This document shows, piece by piece, positions 36,101-52,100 of a stretch of 64,000 bases of DNA. Where the stretch lies: positions 111,611,221 to 111,675,220 of the forward strand of contig CM054179.1 of NCBI GenBank assembly GCA_028829895.1, read 5' to 3'. The position numbers and the translations under genes were made by a program. The notes under the pieces were generated by a model. The model made no database searches and was not told the origin of the DNA. It was given only the letters and a program-made list of their open reading frames with translations. Numbering within the stretch: position 1 is the stretch's first letter; each line of letters begins with the position of its first letter. The DNA comes from Sinotaia quadrata (Eukaryota > Mollusca > Gastropoda > Architaenioglossa > Viviparidae).

Positions 36101-39100
36101 AAAATATATATAATAAAAAAGTAATTTAGATAAAATGAAAACCTTCTGCCACAATGTAGATACAGTCTATATGTATACGTATGTTAAAGAAAAAACATGA
36201 AAATTTGACAACTGTTTACCTAGGTTTCCATAGCAATGGATGGTTATAATACAAAATTGATGGCTATTTACATTCATAAAAAGAGTAATATTTAAAAATC
36301 ATGCAGGGGAAATCAAATAAATTTTACTGCCATACATTGCCGTAAACAGTAAAAGTAGACAACTTTTCCCCAACTTGAGTTATTGATGAATAAAAGATGA
36401 TTTAATAGCTGTATATTGTTTTCTCATATCGAAGACAACTTACATTCCATTCCAAACATGTAAAATGTGGATGGAAAAATATTTCGTCTTTATCTTGAAT
36501 AAAACCAAAAGCTAAATGAGGGTTCAGAGAGGATGCAGAAGGCAGACTTTTTAACTATGTATTACTAAGACTGACGACTAACAGAAGTAAAATATAGTAT
36601 AGATAGTGCACATTTATACAAAAAAGTAAACATGTACTTTCAATATAGTCTTCAAGTTCTGCAGTCTTTAATTTATTTTCAATGCATTTCTCTCACAAAC
36701 ACTTTTGCTGCAATGGTCAAAATGCAAAGTTTCATTCTGAATAGTTTTAATTATTCCATGTACCTGAAATCTTGCATACTGGTTCCTCATATATTTTTCT
36801 TTAATTTAAAATTTACGCAATTTACTATATTTTAGCAAAATAGATGCAACATTAAAAAAAAATTACATTTTTAACAATTGAAGAACTTTTGTTATGTAAA
36901 CACTACATAATTTTAGGCATTAAAAATTAATTTAAAAAATAAAATGTTTCAAAACTAACAAATGATATTGCTTTCTTTTAAATAAGGAATTTTGTATTCC
37001 AAATTTTTAGAATGTTAAGTTCATAAATAGTTCTTTCTTTCTTTATGTGTAGTAATGTTGTCTGAAAAGTGAAGCTTTTGTACACCCTTGCAAAGTAACA
37101 GAGTTTGGGTAGTTTTACAGAGAAACTCCATTCCATGTGGAGAACGAAATAGGTCTGAAAATGTCCTTGCAAAGTAACAGCGTTTGGGTTGTTTTGCAGA
37201 GAAACTCCATCACATGTGGAGAACTAAGTAGGTCTGAAAATGAGATATACTAAGTCATGGCAAGACCATTCATTATCTCTACATCACAAATCATGAGCTA
37301 AATCATATTCATGATTTATAAAGCAAAAATCATGTGAGAAATCACATTCATGATCTCTACAATGAAACAAACCTTATTCATGATCTCTACATCACAAGCA
37401 TGTGTCCAAAAACAGTCATGTACAGACACAAATGTAATCCCAGCCCTGAAAATGGAAATAATAATTAATCAAATGCACACATAAATCTGTAATTTAGACT
37501 ATATACATATGAAAAAATTAAATAATTGCTATAATAAATAGATGGTTGATTAAAAAAGCTGACATTAAAAGATTTGGTAATATTAGTTAAGAAAGAATAT
37601 TACTCTTACAATAGCAAATAGTAAGATTTCATTTTTAAAAAATATTAAATGACATAATTTTATTATGCATTATTTTATGCTGTTAATATATACTGAGGAT
37701 AATAATGTCACCCCTCTCTAACTATACATATAATATAAAAAAAATCATGTCACATTTAATGACATTATTGACGCATATACTCTGATGAATGATAGATTTG
37801 ATTTTATAAAATCTTATCTTCTTGAAAGACAAAGTTCTAAAATTAAAATTTTCTTGGAAGTGTACATAATAGTAATAATAAAAGTCTTTTAACTTGGGGC
37901 TTTAAAAAAAAAATTACACAACTGTCAAGTATTTATGTCATAAATGCTCAGATAAAATTTCCAAAATATATTTCTGAACCAGTTTCATCCCAGCTATGCT
38001 AATTAATTTTTTAAACTGTCAATTTGGGTGTTATATTAACTATTTTTTAGATTGCCATCGAGAGAGCTAAAACGAGCATACAAAACGAAGTCTGGAATTC
38101 TAAGACATATACATATACTTTCCGAAAGGGTATAACTAACTTAAATATTGTTGGTTTTTTTTTTTAAAAAAAAGGATAAACTAACAGGTTCTCCAAAGCA
38201 GTCAATTAAAAAAAAAAGATGTTAAACATGTATCCTAAAAGAAACATCAACATCAGGCATGTTAACAAGAAAAGTTGATATATTGGTCTTACCGCATGCA
38301 GTAGAGAGCAGTAAGCATCATGTGTGTGGAATCCAGTGAGTGTATAAAGTTTGGTGGGAAGGCATTCTTTTGTTTCACAGAATTTGGTTTCCTGTATATT
38401 TTCAAAAGCAAAAGTTTATAATGTAGGACAGAATTTGACTAAGGAACAATGAATACTTATGCCATAGATACATGAAACAATCAGGCAGAGATACAAAAAT
38501 TGAAACACTGCTCTGATTCTAGTTAAAAATACTCCTTCAATGCAAAGTACAGACATGCATAACAGGAGACTGCATCCATTGATAAAGTGACATTAAAGGG
38601 GAAACAAATCTTCCAAAGTTGTCAAAATCACTTTGATTCTTGTGTTATATCATTCCACTAAGGTACTTTAAAGATTATACTGATGGCATAAAAAAAAGAA
38701 TATAAAATTTCCTATAAAAAAGAATATAAAATTTCCTATTTTTAGTTTTGAACAGATTATAAAGATGGCATAAAAAAGAATATAAAATTTCCTATTTTTA
38801 GTTTTGAACAGATTATAAAGATGGGATAAAAATGGAGATTATTTCTTATTGTTTCAGTTAAGTTTTTAAAAATTTTATTGCTGGTATACAATTAGGTAGC
38901 GGCACCAAAAATTAAATAATAAAATCAAGCATTCAGTTTTGTTATTTTCATTTAAAACTTTTTAAAACATGAAAAATAAAAAAAGAATTGTGAAGTTATC
39001 TCAATTGGTTCCAGAGATATGCTATTTTTAAGTTTTAAAAAATGGCGGCAGTGAAAAAAATGGTTATTTCGACCATTTTTAGACTTGCTAAAGACTAACT

Positions 39101-42100
39101 AAAATCTAACATGCAGTTATGAAAGTTTGATACTTTATTCCTTTCTACTTGCTGATAACAAAATGCAAAGTTGTAACTTTCTATATGATGAAATAACAAA
39201 ATGCCTAACTACAGAAGTTAATAAAAAACCATCATCCGGATAGTTAGAAATAACGCGATTGATGAAGTTTGACACAGCATATCTAATTCATTAATTGAAA
39301 TATATCATTGAAACTGTTCACATATGTTCAAATATATATAAAGAATATGCCCAATTTTTTCCAGGATGTTATTTTCATTTGAATCATGTACAGGTTGGCC
39401 CAAACTTTGTAAAATCATCAAAATGACTGACGACGGCACTTTTACACATTTTTTGCACAAAACTGACCATAACATTTGAACCATTTGCATGATCATCATG
39501 AAATTTTGCAGTATGATAAATATTACTTTGCTCATTGTGTATAAAAATTTTCAACACATTTTATGCACTAACAGTAAATTTATGCATTAAAAATGCATTC
39601 AAAAATTGCGCAATTACACAGAAATAGTAAACGCTTTTTCATATCATGTCAAAAGCTTGAGTTCTGATCTCTTTGTTTGCTCTATACCAAACAAAATTAG
39701 TTATTGTCATGTTTCACTTACAAAAGTTAATCATAAAAATGTTAAGATATTAATTACTAGGTAGCAGCACAGTAGTAAGTAATCCAGCAATAATCAATGT
39801 ATAAAACTTTTAAAAGTGCAAATTTTCATTACTTTTCTTTCATTCAATGATTTCTCAACATCCAAAGCATTCTTTAATTCAAACAAACATTCAAAATCAA
39901 GTTTACTGTTTCTATTTCTTATGATTGTAAATTTGTATATCTTGCTTGTATGTGGAAAGTACATGGATTGAATAAAGTTGAATAATTATTCACCTATGTC
40001 CTGTTTTATCCAGCAGATTTACAAGACAGAATGTGTGTTTTGGCATACTGTTTTTTTTACTTTGGCTTATGTCAATGTGTGCCACACAAACACATATATT
40101 TGGTATAAAAAATAAAGATAATTAAATGCTGCATCCACTGCTATGAAGTTTGGCTTGGTTTATTCATTTTACAAATGAATTTTAAACAATAGTTCATTAG
40201 TTGGCAAGTAATCTACCATTTTCTTTATTAAAAAATGGTCAAAAGTACACCATTACTAGGCTTGAATAAAAATCTTTGCACTTTATTTTGTGCAATTTAA
40301 TGAGTAATAAAGAGAAGACACTGTACAACTTCAAGGGGTAGGGATGGACAAAAGTTAGAAAAGAAATTGTTAAAAAAAAAAAAAAGAGCTATGTGGATTA
40401 GGCTAGTCAATTAGTCATACTACTGTACATACACTAAAGTTGAACTTTAACTAAGCCAGTGCTTGTACAATTAAAATAATTTCGGCTTTCTTACTTTAAA
40501 AAAAATATACTATATTTAGATGTTATGTTAAATAGACCTAATTATTTAAACAGACAAGTAAAACCGTGGAACGTCATGGTTAGAAATAGAAGTGAAAGTA
40601 GCATCTTTGCAACATGTAAATATTGATAGGCCTAATCTTTCTTATAATTAAAATAATTTCAGTTTCTTACTTTTTTCTGAAAATAAACTATATTTGCACT
40701 ATATTTAAACTGTTGCGATTTTAAGTAGGCCTAATTATTTAAATAGAGAAGTCAAACTATGAAACATCGACGTTAGAACAATAGAAGTGAAGTAGCGTCT
40801 TTACGATGTATATACTGATAGACTCCCTTGATTTTTGTAGTGACCTAATTCAACATCGATTTATGAATGAACCATGTGACATCCAATACCTATAGAATTA
40901 AAATTAAATATTAACACTTCCAAGTTTGTAATTCACCGGTCTTATCTTCATAAAACTTAGTATATTTCCTATATTTCGTGTCGAATGCGATACGAACGTT
41001 CGCTCCCGATTCGAGGTCGCAAGCACGTGACAGACCCACTAATTTCGAAAGAAAAAACTGCTAATCATAATAAACTGCATAATAAAACTACAACCCCTTT
41101 AAAGAATAGCAACTAAAGAACTTATCTAAAGCAATAATGCAGTATTAAATTTAGTGTAAACTTCGCGATTTCACTTTGGAATGAAGCGCGCTCGTTACAA
41201 TGGCGGAAGCCATTGTTGTAAGACCGATCGTATTTAGTTCGCTACGTTAAATTGGATTAACTGTGTCCCACAGATCATGAATACATTAACCCCATACCTC
41301 ATTCGAAAGGGGATGGAAAGACCTTTCGTTCAAGCCTAGTAATAGTGTACTTTTGACCATTTTTTTACGACGAAAATTGCAGATTTCTTGCCGAAGTTCG
41401 CTTTAAAGCTAATTTTTAAAACGTATACAGGAAAAAACCACAAAAGCGTATAGCGCACACGACGCAGCATTTAATTATCTTCATTTTGATACCAAATATA
41501 TGTGTGTAGTGTGTTTGTGGGATTTCCACCGAGGTAAGAAACAAGGTATATCAAAACGCGCATTCTGTTAAGTCACGTAAATCGGCAGGACAAAACTCGA
41601 CACAGGTGAAAAATTAGTCAACTTTATTCAATCGGCGTAGTTTCCACATACAAACAAGACACACAAATTTACAATCATAAGAAAATAGAAACATTAAGCT
41701 TGATTTTGAATGTTTATTTGAATTAAACAATGCTTTGGTTGTTGAGAAATCAGTGAATGAAAAGTAACGAAAATGTGCACTTTTACAAAAGTATAGCGGC
41801 TGGCGGGCGGCTGTGCCGCTACCTAATACAATGGAGATAAATTTCTAATTTAGAGTTAGACTATACAGATGGTCTATACATTTATGGTATTACCGTTAAA
41901 ATATGAAAGAATAGTGACAGAAAAAAAGTTATCCTTTGACTCTAAAAAGAAGAAAAAAATCATTTTTGTCTTGAGGAGTTTACTCAACCCACTGGAACTT
42001 ACGAATAATGGTTCTGTGTATCCTGTAAACAAACATCAAACCGATTCCTAGATGTAAGTTTGTGATAAGGCTGAATGACAGGAAGGCCAATTGGTGTGGT

Positions 42101-43100
42101 CCACTCAACCGGTTTCTGACATAATGTTGCTATCTGCCGGGCACTGAGAGTCAACCAGTCCTTAGAATCAGAAAGTCAACAATTAGACATGATTTAGATC
42201 AATCTCAGTCTGCTCTAAAAACGAGGGAAGAAAATATTAGTCAAGATGTCATAGTATGATTATTATGACTGTTATGCTTGTGCTACATTTAAATTTTGAA
42301 GACACAAAACAGTTTTATTAGTGATAACAGTAAACAATATTTTGAATTTAACAAATATTTGTTTAGTGGATTGTGTTGTTGATTAGTTGCTGAGAGAACC
42401 AAGACTATGCAATAAGCATGTGCAACCATATAAATAAAGACTATGAAACAGAAACAAAAGACTGCAGTATGCATGTACTACCACATAAAAAAAAAAGGCT
42501 TTGCAATATACATGTAATACCAAATAAACAAAGACTTCTGCAATATGCACGTACTGCCAGAGTTTGATGGGATAAGCAAAATTCTGTGCATGTTTGTACT
42601 GCCCATTCGACTGAAAGACAAAGTTTGCATTTTAAAAATGGTGGCCTGGTAATGATTGTACATGCACTAAACCATGCCATTTTGACAATAATGAAATATT
42701 TATTGTAATAAATAATATCCAGCTTACATGTAAGACAATATAAGCAATATTCTTAAGAAATTATCGGTCCAAATGAGCTACTTTGACGAATTATATCGCA
42801 ATGCTAGGAAAAACGTTGGCCTCTTGAAAGTACAGTATGTTTGAAATTGCATTGGCCTATAGTTCAAATAATCATTTTCCTGGAATCCGTTGTAATTATT
42901 CTAATATAATATGTAAGGTTACAAACTTTATTCTTTAAAAAAGTACCTGCCAAGAGTTTTAAAACAAAAAGTCATTGGCGATAAAGAAATATCCCAAGTC
43001 AAATTTGTTCTGATTGTAATTTATGGAATCGTGAACATTTACTCCAATTTTTTATTTTAATCATTTCTACTTAAAATTTTAGAAATATAAAAGAGAGGCA

Positions 43101-43134
<34 letters not shown>

Positions 43135-46100
43135 ATTTGTAAATTAGCAGTTGATATTTTATGATTACACAGTGCACATATTATAATGATTAAGAAAAGT
43201 CTTGTAAAAAATATTCACGAAGTATAATAGAATTTTAAAGGTATAATATCAAGTACAATTATATGAAGACAAAGAAATGCATAAAACATTAAAAAATAAT
43301 AATCATATACAATTCTTAATTCACAACACATGCTTTTGAAGAATAATAACATTTTAAATTTGACAGTAAGACTTTCACTGTTTTTTCTTTGGTCTAATAG
43401 ACATGACTAAATTTAGTAAAAATATAATGTTTTATATATATATTTAAATAATTTATAAAATAAAATCTATACCAGATATTCTAAATCTAATAACTGATAT
43501 TGCATTCTCATAACAAAGATAACATATATTCCAAATTTTATTAATGTAGATTGATAAATATATTTTAAAAAAATTTTCCTTGCAGTATTCTGGTTGTATA
43601 GAAAATAAAAAGATGGTACAGTAAGGATGTAAAGAGCAGAATATTTAATTCTAGTTGCTAAGAGAGCTAAATGACTAACAGCAATCCAATGTGGTATGGA
43701 CAGGATATATTTATTAAAAATATAAACAACTTTGAACACTGTTTTCAAGTTCTGTAGTCTTTAGTTTACTATTATTAAATGTGTTTTTCTCAAAACGACT
43801 TTTTTCCTCCATTGAACAACATGCCAAGGCCCCTTTTGAATAGTTGTAATTATTCCATGTCCCTGAAATTTGGTATACTAGTTCCTCATACATACAGTTA
43901 AAAAGTTACGCATAGATGAAAGCCTATATGCTTTAGGTTCTTTTTAATAATTTTTTTAAATTCTACATGTACTCCACAAAAAATATTTTTGTCAGGTGTA
44001 ATTAAAAAAAAAAATTGTAACTATTTTTTTTCTTAAATTTTTTTATTGGCATGCGTAACTTTTGGGGGCTTGTCCAGTAGATAATAAAATATATATATAT
44101 TATTTAATTCATGTAAGAAATATTTTATGAATTTTTTACGAATGCTGAAATAGTACATATTTTCAAACATTAAAAAATTAATAAAATGAAAACTAAACAA
44201 GATATTCTACATCTGGCAACTGACTTTGCTTTGTTGATAAGTAGTTTTTTTCCTTCTTGGCGTGTAGTAGGCCTTAAATGTGAGGTGTACCCATATGTAT
44301 AAAAAAAAAAATCAACAAAAGACCAGGCATGAACTAAGACCAATTCTCATTTAATAAGCTACTAGAAGATAAAATGACTAGAGATGAATCAAACTGACTG
44401 ATGTTACAGTAGTTATTATTTAAAACAGGCAAAATACAGAAGACATATTCTGCTTACTAGAAGTAAACACTCAGTGGTCAGTAAAAAAAAAATAAAGCAA
44501 AAAATTTGACAAAAGAATAAAGGAATTCTTATTCATTAGATCACAAGTGAGCACTGAATCATACGGTTAAAAATATGTAGGAAACTACGAGTATAAAGCA
44601 TGCTAACATCTAATCATGTTATTCCTATAATTTTTGTGTTAATATCAAAGCCCTGTATGTGATCAATCACACATTTAATAATAACAGTTAAAATGCTTGT
44701 TGAACATTTTATAGTTGTATGTAGTAAATATGAAAATGCACTTCTTATCTCCCCTTTTAGAAGTGGATGCATTTCTACATTATCACACTGAATATACTGC
44801 TAAATTATTACATACTGTGATGATACAAGAAGGGAACAGAACAGAAAACACTCACACAGACCTGGATGTCTTTGGCAGAAGAAAACATTTGATTTAGGTA
44901 CCGAAATGTTTTTTCAGTCAAGTATATGCTACCAGCCCATGCATGTTTCTGAGGAAATGTTGGAATGTCTTTCAGTTGTCGTAAGATCTGTAGCTTAGCA
45001 CCATACTGTGTTACACCATACACTGTCGTCATGATTGTCTGCTTAATGACCTTTGCAAAATAAACAAAACAATATGACTAATAAATTTAAATACTCTGAA
45101 TGGGGGATTTAAACAAGGAATAGTAAATTTAAACAATATGAATGGTAAATTTATGAATAGGGGATTTAAACGTTAAATTTTAAATTGAAATAATATGAAT
45201 AAAGAAGCCAAGGTTATAATAATTTAATCATAATTGTTTAAATAATAGTTTTGGGTAATTATTAGACCATAAATGTTCTGTTTATAACCTATTCAGCATT
45301 AGTCATCCATAAGAAAAATCAATCAAAACACTTGCCAAAGGAATATTAGTGGAAATTATCATGAAATTCTTTATTTCTTTAAAATTAAATGATTTTTAAA
45401 TGTTTGCTGTCTTCTAATTCTATGTAGTGACCTTAAAATAAAATAATTAAATTACTTACTGATTTTGCACAAAAGGCAATATTGAATGAATGTTAAATAA
45501 ATGGAACAAAATTTTAGCACAATAAAATATGGCAGCAATCACAGAGGGACACTAAATTATTTTTTTTAAAGGAAGCAGTGAAGTCAGAAGTTTACATCTT
45601 CTAAAGGTGTACAATACTAAATGTAAATATTTAAACAGTGTGCAAGGTACAAGAACACTAATTTAAGACCATACACATTAACTGATGGAAATAAAATTTA
45701 GTCACTAACACTTGCCTTTCTGCGTACACAACCTTCAAGAACTTTGGCAATTTCCAATCCATTGGCTGCATCTCTTTCTCTTTCTTTCTCTACCTAAAAC
45801 CATGTATAAATGAAATATATATATATAAAAAAAAAAACAACAACCCCACATCAGAAGCATATTACTTGAAAAATAAACCAAAGAGTCAGATACAGATAAA
45901 AATCTAGTTTCATCATTATAAACATGCTTTGCAGCACTAAAAATTTTATTAAAATTAAAGAGGCTTGAGGTAAATACATGTGTGTATACCCACCCATTTA
46001 TAAAATCATTAAAAACAAAACATTAAAATATTAATGACATGTGCACTCATGCATGCAGAGCTTACCAATTCACAAACATCACTGTAAACATCTTGCGGTT

Positions 46101-49100
46101 TACTAGCTGGCCACAAATTTACAGATAGTGCTCCAGCCTTGTCTCTACCCAGCGCTGCATAGTGCTGAAGACCATTACAGGAGCCGTCCTGAAACACCGC
46201 AATCCATAAAAACTATCAAACCTTCACTAGCAATGAAAAATAAACACAAATAAGAAACAATTTTAATTTAAATTTAAAATATTGTAATAATAGTTTTTAA
46301 AAGTTTTACTTGCTCTCAAAATTATAAATGCCTAGTATCAAAGAAATAAAATTATTTATTTTATTTACAGCGCCCTCACATCTGCCAAGTGAGAGAGACC
46401 AGTGGTGTCTTCTAGTGAATTAAACATAACATAAATTAAGATTCTCATCACTTGTAATTAGTTATGGGTGATTAATTAACAATAATAATCATAACCATTA
46501 ACTAGTGTGGCATAGGTGTCACACAGGATATTGTATTTTTAGCACTCAATTCAGAAGTACAGTCAAATTTCTCAACCTCTTTCAGTGCCCACTAAACGTT
46601 TATTTTGAGTTTGAAATTTAGTTAGATATGATTGAGTTTCTCTTCTCTACAATTGTTCAAATTTAAGTGCTGACATTTTGATCAATCCTGTATATTTAGA
46701 TATTTTTTTTAATCTTCATTTTCTTTGTTTCTGTTGATGAAGGTGAGGAAGGTGATCAAATGCTATCATGTAGCAATTCACCTATTGTCTCATTTTCCTT
46801 TTGTATACCTTTATACAAACTTCAAATTTATACAGCAGATTTTTTTGTTTTTAGCTCATTATTCCAATAACTTCACAAAGTACTTTTTATGTTTGTTGCT
46901 TACACTGTACTAAATAATAATACAACTGAAAGATATATGTAGAGTTTTAAAAGTTTGAAAAATGTATTTTACCTGGTGTATTGGTAGGTGACAGATATAC
47001 TGTTCTGGATTTGGAGATCGAACTGCATTGGCAACCTCTATGCAACATGCCAAGGTCTGCCAGGGTTCATCTGATGTCTGCCACCATTTTCTGCCCTGAA
47101 ATGTCAGTAATACCAAATCAAATAATAAAATAAAATGACCACCTATAAATATTTATGCAGTTTTTATGCAAAAGAGTACAGGAGCAAACTCTCAGTGAAA
47201 GAAAGAGATACAGGTGTCAATAGTTGTACAGAACGGTAAAGGCTGTAGGATAATGCACAGACTGAATGTGCAATTATTCTCAGCCTTTTAGTAGTCTACA
47301 ATAAGAACGAAATTGGAGCCAATCAAATTCAAGCTGATGGTACTTCATGAGTGTCTGTAACAGCTACAACCCAGTTAGTTTATCCCTTTAAACTGCCCAT
47401 CGCTTTGCAGATATTGTGGACAGAATGGAAATTAAACACTTCTGTAATATTTAAAAGAGTGTATAGATTCCATCCACAAAATCAATGAACAATGGAAGTA
47501 GGCTCAAAGCATTAACGAATCACCCATTCAGGAATCATGCATTAACGAATCGCCCATTCAGGAATCACACATTAAAGAATCACCCATTCAGGAATCATAC
47601 ATTAAAGAATACACATTCAGGAATCACAAATACATACAGACAAGGGGTTGTCAGCTGAATCAAGAATTTCATGAAGCATCTCATTTGCATATGCCAACCT
47701 TTCCTCCAATGAACACCTGTTTTCACAATGTACAAAACAGAATAAACTAATATTATGTTCACACATTATAAATTTTAAAATGAGTTTAATCTACAGTATG
47801 AGAGTTAACTAATAGATTTGACTAGTATAATCTGAGGTCCTTGAATGCAAGTTAAGACCACAAAGCAGCAGTTTAGGAGTTAACAGGTTTGACTGGTTAG
47901 TGGTATAATTTTGAGTCCTTTAATGCAGGTTAGGACCATACAGCATCAGTTTGGAGTTAATGGATTTGATTCGTAAAATTTTGAGTCCTTGAATGCAGTT
48001 TAGTTCCATATAGCAGCAGTTTGGGAGTTAATGGATTTGATTCGTATAATTTTGAGTCCTTGATTGCATCTAAGGACCACAAAGCAGCAGCAGCCAACTG
48101 ATGCCAGGAAAAAACCTCTCCAGCTAAACTTACACTGCTATTCAGCAGCAATTTAATCTTTTATACTAATGGCTACCAATTTCATATACAAAAACTTCAA
48201 ATGTAGAAAACAAACTCTTCACTTAACTATTAGCTGACTAAACCAAACAGTATATTTAAAGTTTCACCAATGTCTCAAAATGAGTACAACCAATGAGGTT
48301 GCAAAATCAGGCAAATTGTCATAACAGTTTGAATAATGTAGCAGTGTTCAAACTGTTAGAAAATAAAATATACAATATTAGTTAAGAAAATGAATTCAGA
48401 ACTGACAACAAAATTTGTATAATATTACTAATTAGACAGTTATTCAAACTTTTATGAAGTGAAATACTTGAATTCATGACAGTTTATTCTAGAATTAAAA
48501 GCATAATTTACATAATATTAGAGTGTTCAGACTGTTCTCTAATTCATAACAATTCATTCCAAAATTGAAAACATAATTTACATAAATTTAGAGTGTTCAA
48601 GCTGTTATAAAATGAAATATTCAATCTTACTTGGAAAAATTAATGATCACAATTGAGATCATACCTTTTCTTAAAGCCAGTAAGGTTTATTAGATGAGTC
48701 TTTAGCCAATCAAGACCTTTTGAACCAAGTGGCTTCCCTTTGGCAAACATTAAGATGCCACGAGAGACATCCCCACCTGCTCAAAGCAATTAGTTTAATT
48801 AAATAATTGTTGAATCATTATAATTATTATTTTTAATTTTTGTTTTACTATTATATTTTATTAACACTTTTACTAAGATAACTTGTTGCTCATATTAATC
48901 TTTATTCAAAAATTTTCTAACAGAATTGGTCTCTAACTAAAGGGCAGACAAAAACAACAAAAGAAAGATAAATATCCTTCAATCAACAAAAACAGCAGAA
49001 TCAGAAATATATATAAATCTTATGATTTTACATCTAACTGCAATGATCAGTAATTAGTTTAAGATAATACTTCAACTGTGCCCCCTTTTAATTGTCTTGA

Positions 49101-52100
49101 CTTAAGCAGATGCCACTATAAAATGGCCAATAATTTTTAAATATGGGACTGTACTACTTTTAAGTCAGTCACAAGAGCAGTTAACTTACACCATGCCTTT
49201 ATCTAACACCAGATGAAACTGAACACTGACATGACTGAGCATTTAGAGAAAGAATAAGCCAATCCCATCAGGAGAAGTAGTCACCTGCAGCCATTTTACT
49301 TCCATCTTGTTTAGCCTGCTTCACTAAAATAACCTCCATACTGTTTATTGAATCCTATTACAGAGTCTCACCACTTATCACCCCTGATTGCAAACAAGCA
49401 TCCTAAAAGAGAGGCTTGCTGTATCATTCTATGACAGTGGTCACCAAGTGTGAAAGCTAGTGACCCAAAACAACATGTGCTATCGACTGTCAACTGGTGC
49501 CTAATTCCCAGGCAGGAAAGGGTGATTACAGTTGAACCCGGTTATGCTGCCAGCCTAGGGGTTTGCCCAAAAGCGTCGAGCTTAACATGCCACCTGATAA
49601 TTTCTACTATCATTCGTGCTAAATATACCACCAAATAATTTCTATTACATGCACCTTTTCATGATACACTTACCACCAGATAATTTCTACTATAATATAT
49701 AGTTTCAAGCTAAACATAACCCCACTTTAATTTCTAATCACAAATGCACAATGTTAACTATCAATGCACCCTTTCATGCTAAACATGCCTCCAGATGATT
49801 TCTTTTATCACACACACCTTTTCATGCTAAATACAACACCTGATAATTTCTACTATCTCATGTACTTTCATGAGGTCTTTACAGGTGAGAGAACAACCAG
49901 AATTTTTTATTTTAAAAATATTATACAAATTTAACAATATATAATATACTGTACATTAAAAAAATTGATTTTGAAAAACAATTAAATATTTTCTTACCAA
50001 GGTGGTTAAAATGTGGTGGACAAGGGTACGTTCGTCCACGGAAATCTAAGTTGTGTGGAAACCAAAATACTTTGTCACGGAACTGCAAGAAATTCAAAAG
50101 AAACTCATGTATGCATAATTGAAGGTAGCAAATTCAAATAAACTATTTTATATTAAATTATTTTAAATGTAATATACTTTGCATGACACTGTTATAAGTA
50201 AAATATAATAAACTAATTCATAAATGGAAATGTACAGCCATAATGAACATTTCATTGAGCAAGAATACTGAGGACTATTATATGTGAAGAAAATTTTGTG
50301 AGATAAGTGAAATCTTTCACTAGTGAAGAGCTAATTAATCATAAAATTAGCAAGAGTTGAGAGCTAACACTTGTGAAAAAAGCAATTAAATCATTTAATT
50401 TGACAAGACAAGTGAAAACTATCATATATAAAGACCCAAATAAAACATTTAATTAGGTAAGATGAAGTGAGAACTTTCAAATGTGAAGAACTAAACAAGC
50501 AATGGTGCAAACAGCAAATAACAAGCATACAGTATGTATATAGTAACTGCAGAAACTATCAAAACTAATACAATCTTAAGCAACATAACAAATAAATTAA
50601 ACAAGTTCAAGAAGATAATTCATTCGCAAAAGAAAATGGGGTCTTTTTGACTTGTTTTCGTGAGTACCAAAAAATGTTGAAAAAAACTTTAAAAACAAAA
50701 AACCTAATAGTTTTAGAGTAAGTGCTTTCCTGCTTATTTCAAATGTTTGACAGACACAAAAGACCAAAATGAACTAGAAGGTTGGATGGGTGGGGGAAAT
50801 TAGAAAAGAAATAATTAGCTTTTAAGATCTACATAATACTGGCAGGCACCCTGCCAACAAGCATCATATTTTTAAGATCCAACAACTCCATCCATCATGT
50901 TTATAATACAAAACACTTTCAAAAAAAATATTCTAAAGGTTTTATTACTGTTTTAAAAATAAGGCAGGTAACTATGTTATATGTGTGATTTGTTAACTAA
51001 GATGCTGACATGTGAACCCAGATTTATCCAGATTCAACAAAAATTGTTAAACATGCTCATCAATATAAACTTAACATATATACATATAATTTACATATTC
51101 TTTATTCCTAGGTTCCCAACTTTTTAACACCTAAGATTCACTTTTCCATATACCTTAGCTGCAGGTCACCTGATAATACAATGCAGACCAATTTCAGGTA
51201 GGGAACCATTATTTTACCCCACCACCCTTAGGATTGTCGTGATAATTCAACATTTAATTTGGCTTACAAAACACTTTCTTTTAATTCTAAAGTTTTAACC
51301 CTAACCAGAACATGACAGTTGTGGACAGAACTACTGGATCTTACAAATATGATAGTCATGGACAGAAACACTACAAATAGTATCAAATGCTAATTTTTTA
51401 ACTGTACTCCAATAAGTAATCTCATATATGTGTAATGATGTAAAATAATTATTCATTACAAATAGGTAAATATCTACAGTATTCTATAGTATTAAAGCAA
51501 AGCAAACTTTTGTTTCTGTACAGACCATGTTGGCAATGGAGATTTTGTACAGCTCTTGACACCAAAGACTGTACATCTCAGCTTTCTCTTGAGTTAACTT
51601 TTGCCGCATTTTATAAACCTCAGCCTTTTCTTTTGTTGTCATGGTCCTATTAAGGAAAATAGATTTGAAACCCATTAACTTGTCAGTTGCTCTAGACTAA
51701 TGTAAACTGACCCTGCTGATTACTATAGTAAGACAGATTATGTGGTTAACGATAACATATGAGTCATTATCTGGATGAGCAAGAGTTTGAGTTTATTTAT
51801 TTTGTAATTATTTGTAATATTCATTTTCAATTGAAAATGGCACTTCTTGTTGTCACATACTAAGAATTGCTATTTTCTTTAATTTTCACTGTTAAACTAA
51901 CCCAACAAACTTCCTCATCAAGGTTTTCTTAGGAGTGATAATACATTAAAGCAACATTCTAGATACCTTTTATCTTGAAACAGTCAATTTCAAGAAGAAA
52001 TAATATTTGTAAAAGGCATTTTTTCTTTGCGATCCAAAGCTTTTATTCTTTTACTGAACACTGACATTTCACCAATTGCTATTTAAACAATCAATGCAAT

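Noticed and set aside
42289..42680. Overlapping Cys-rich minus-strand frames
   Set aside because: Generated by a degenerate ~40-bp repeat; no splice-supported exon.
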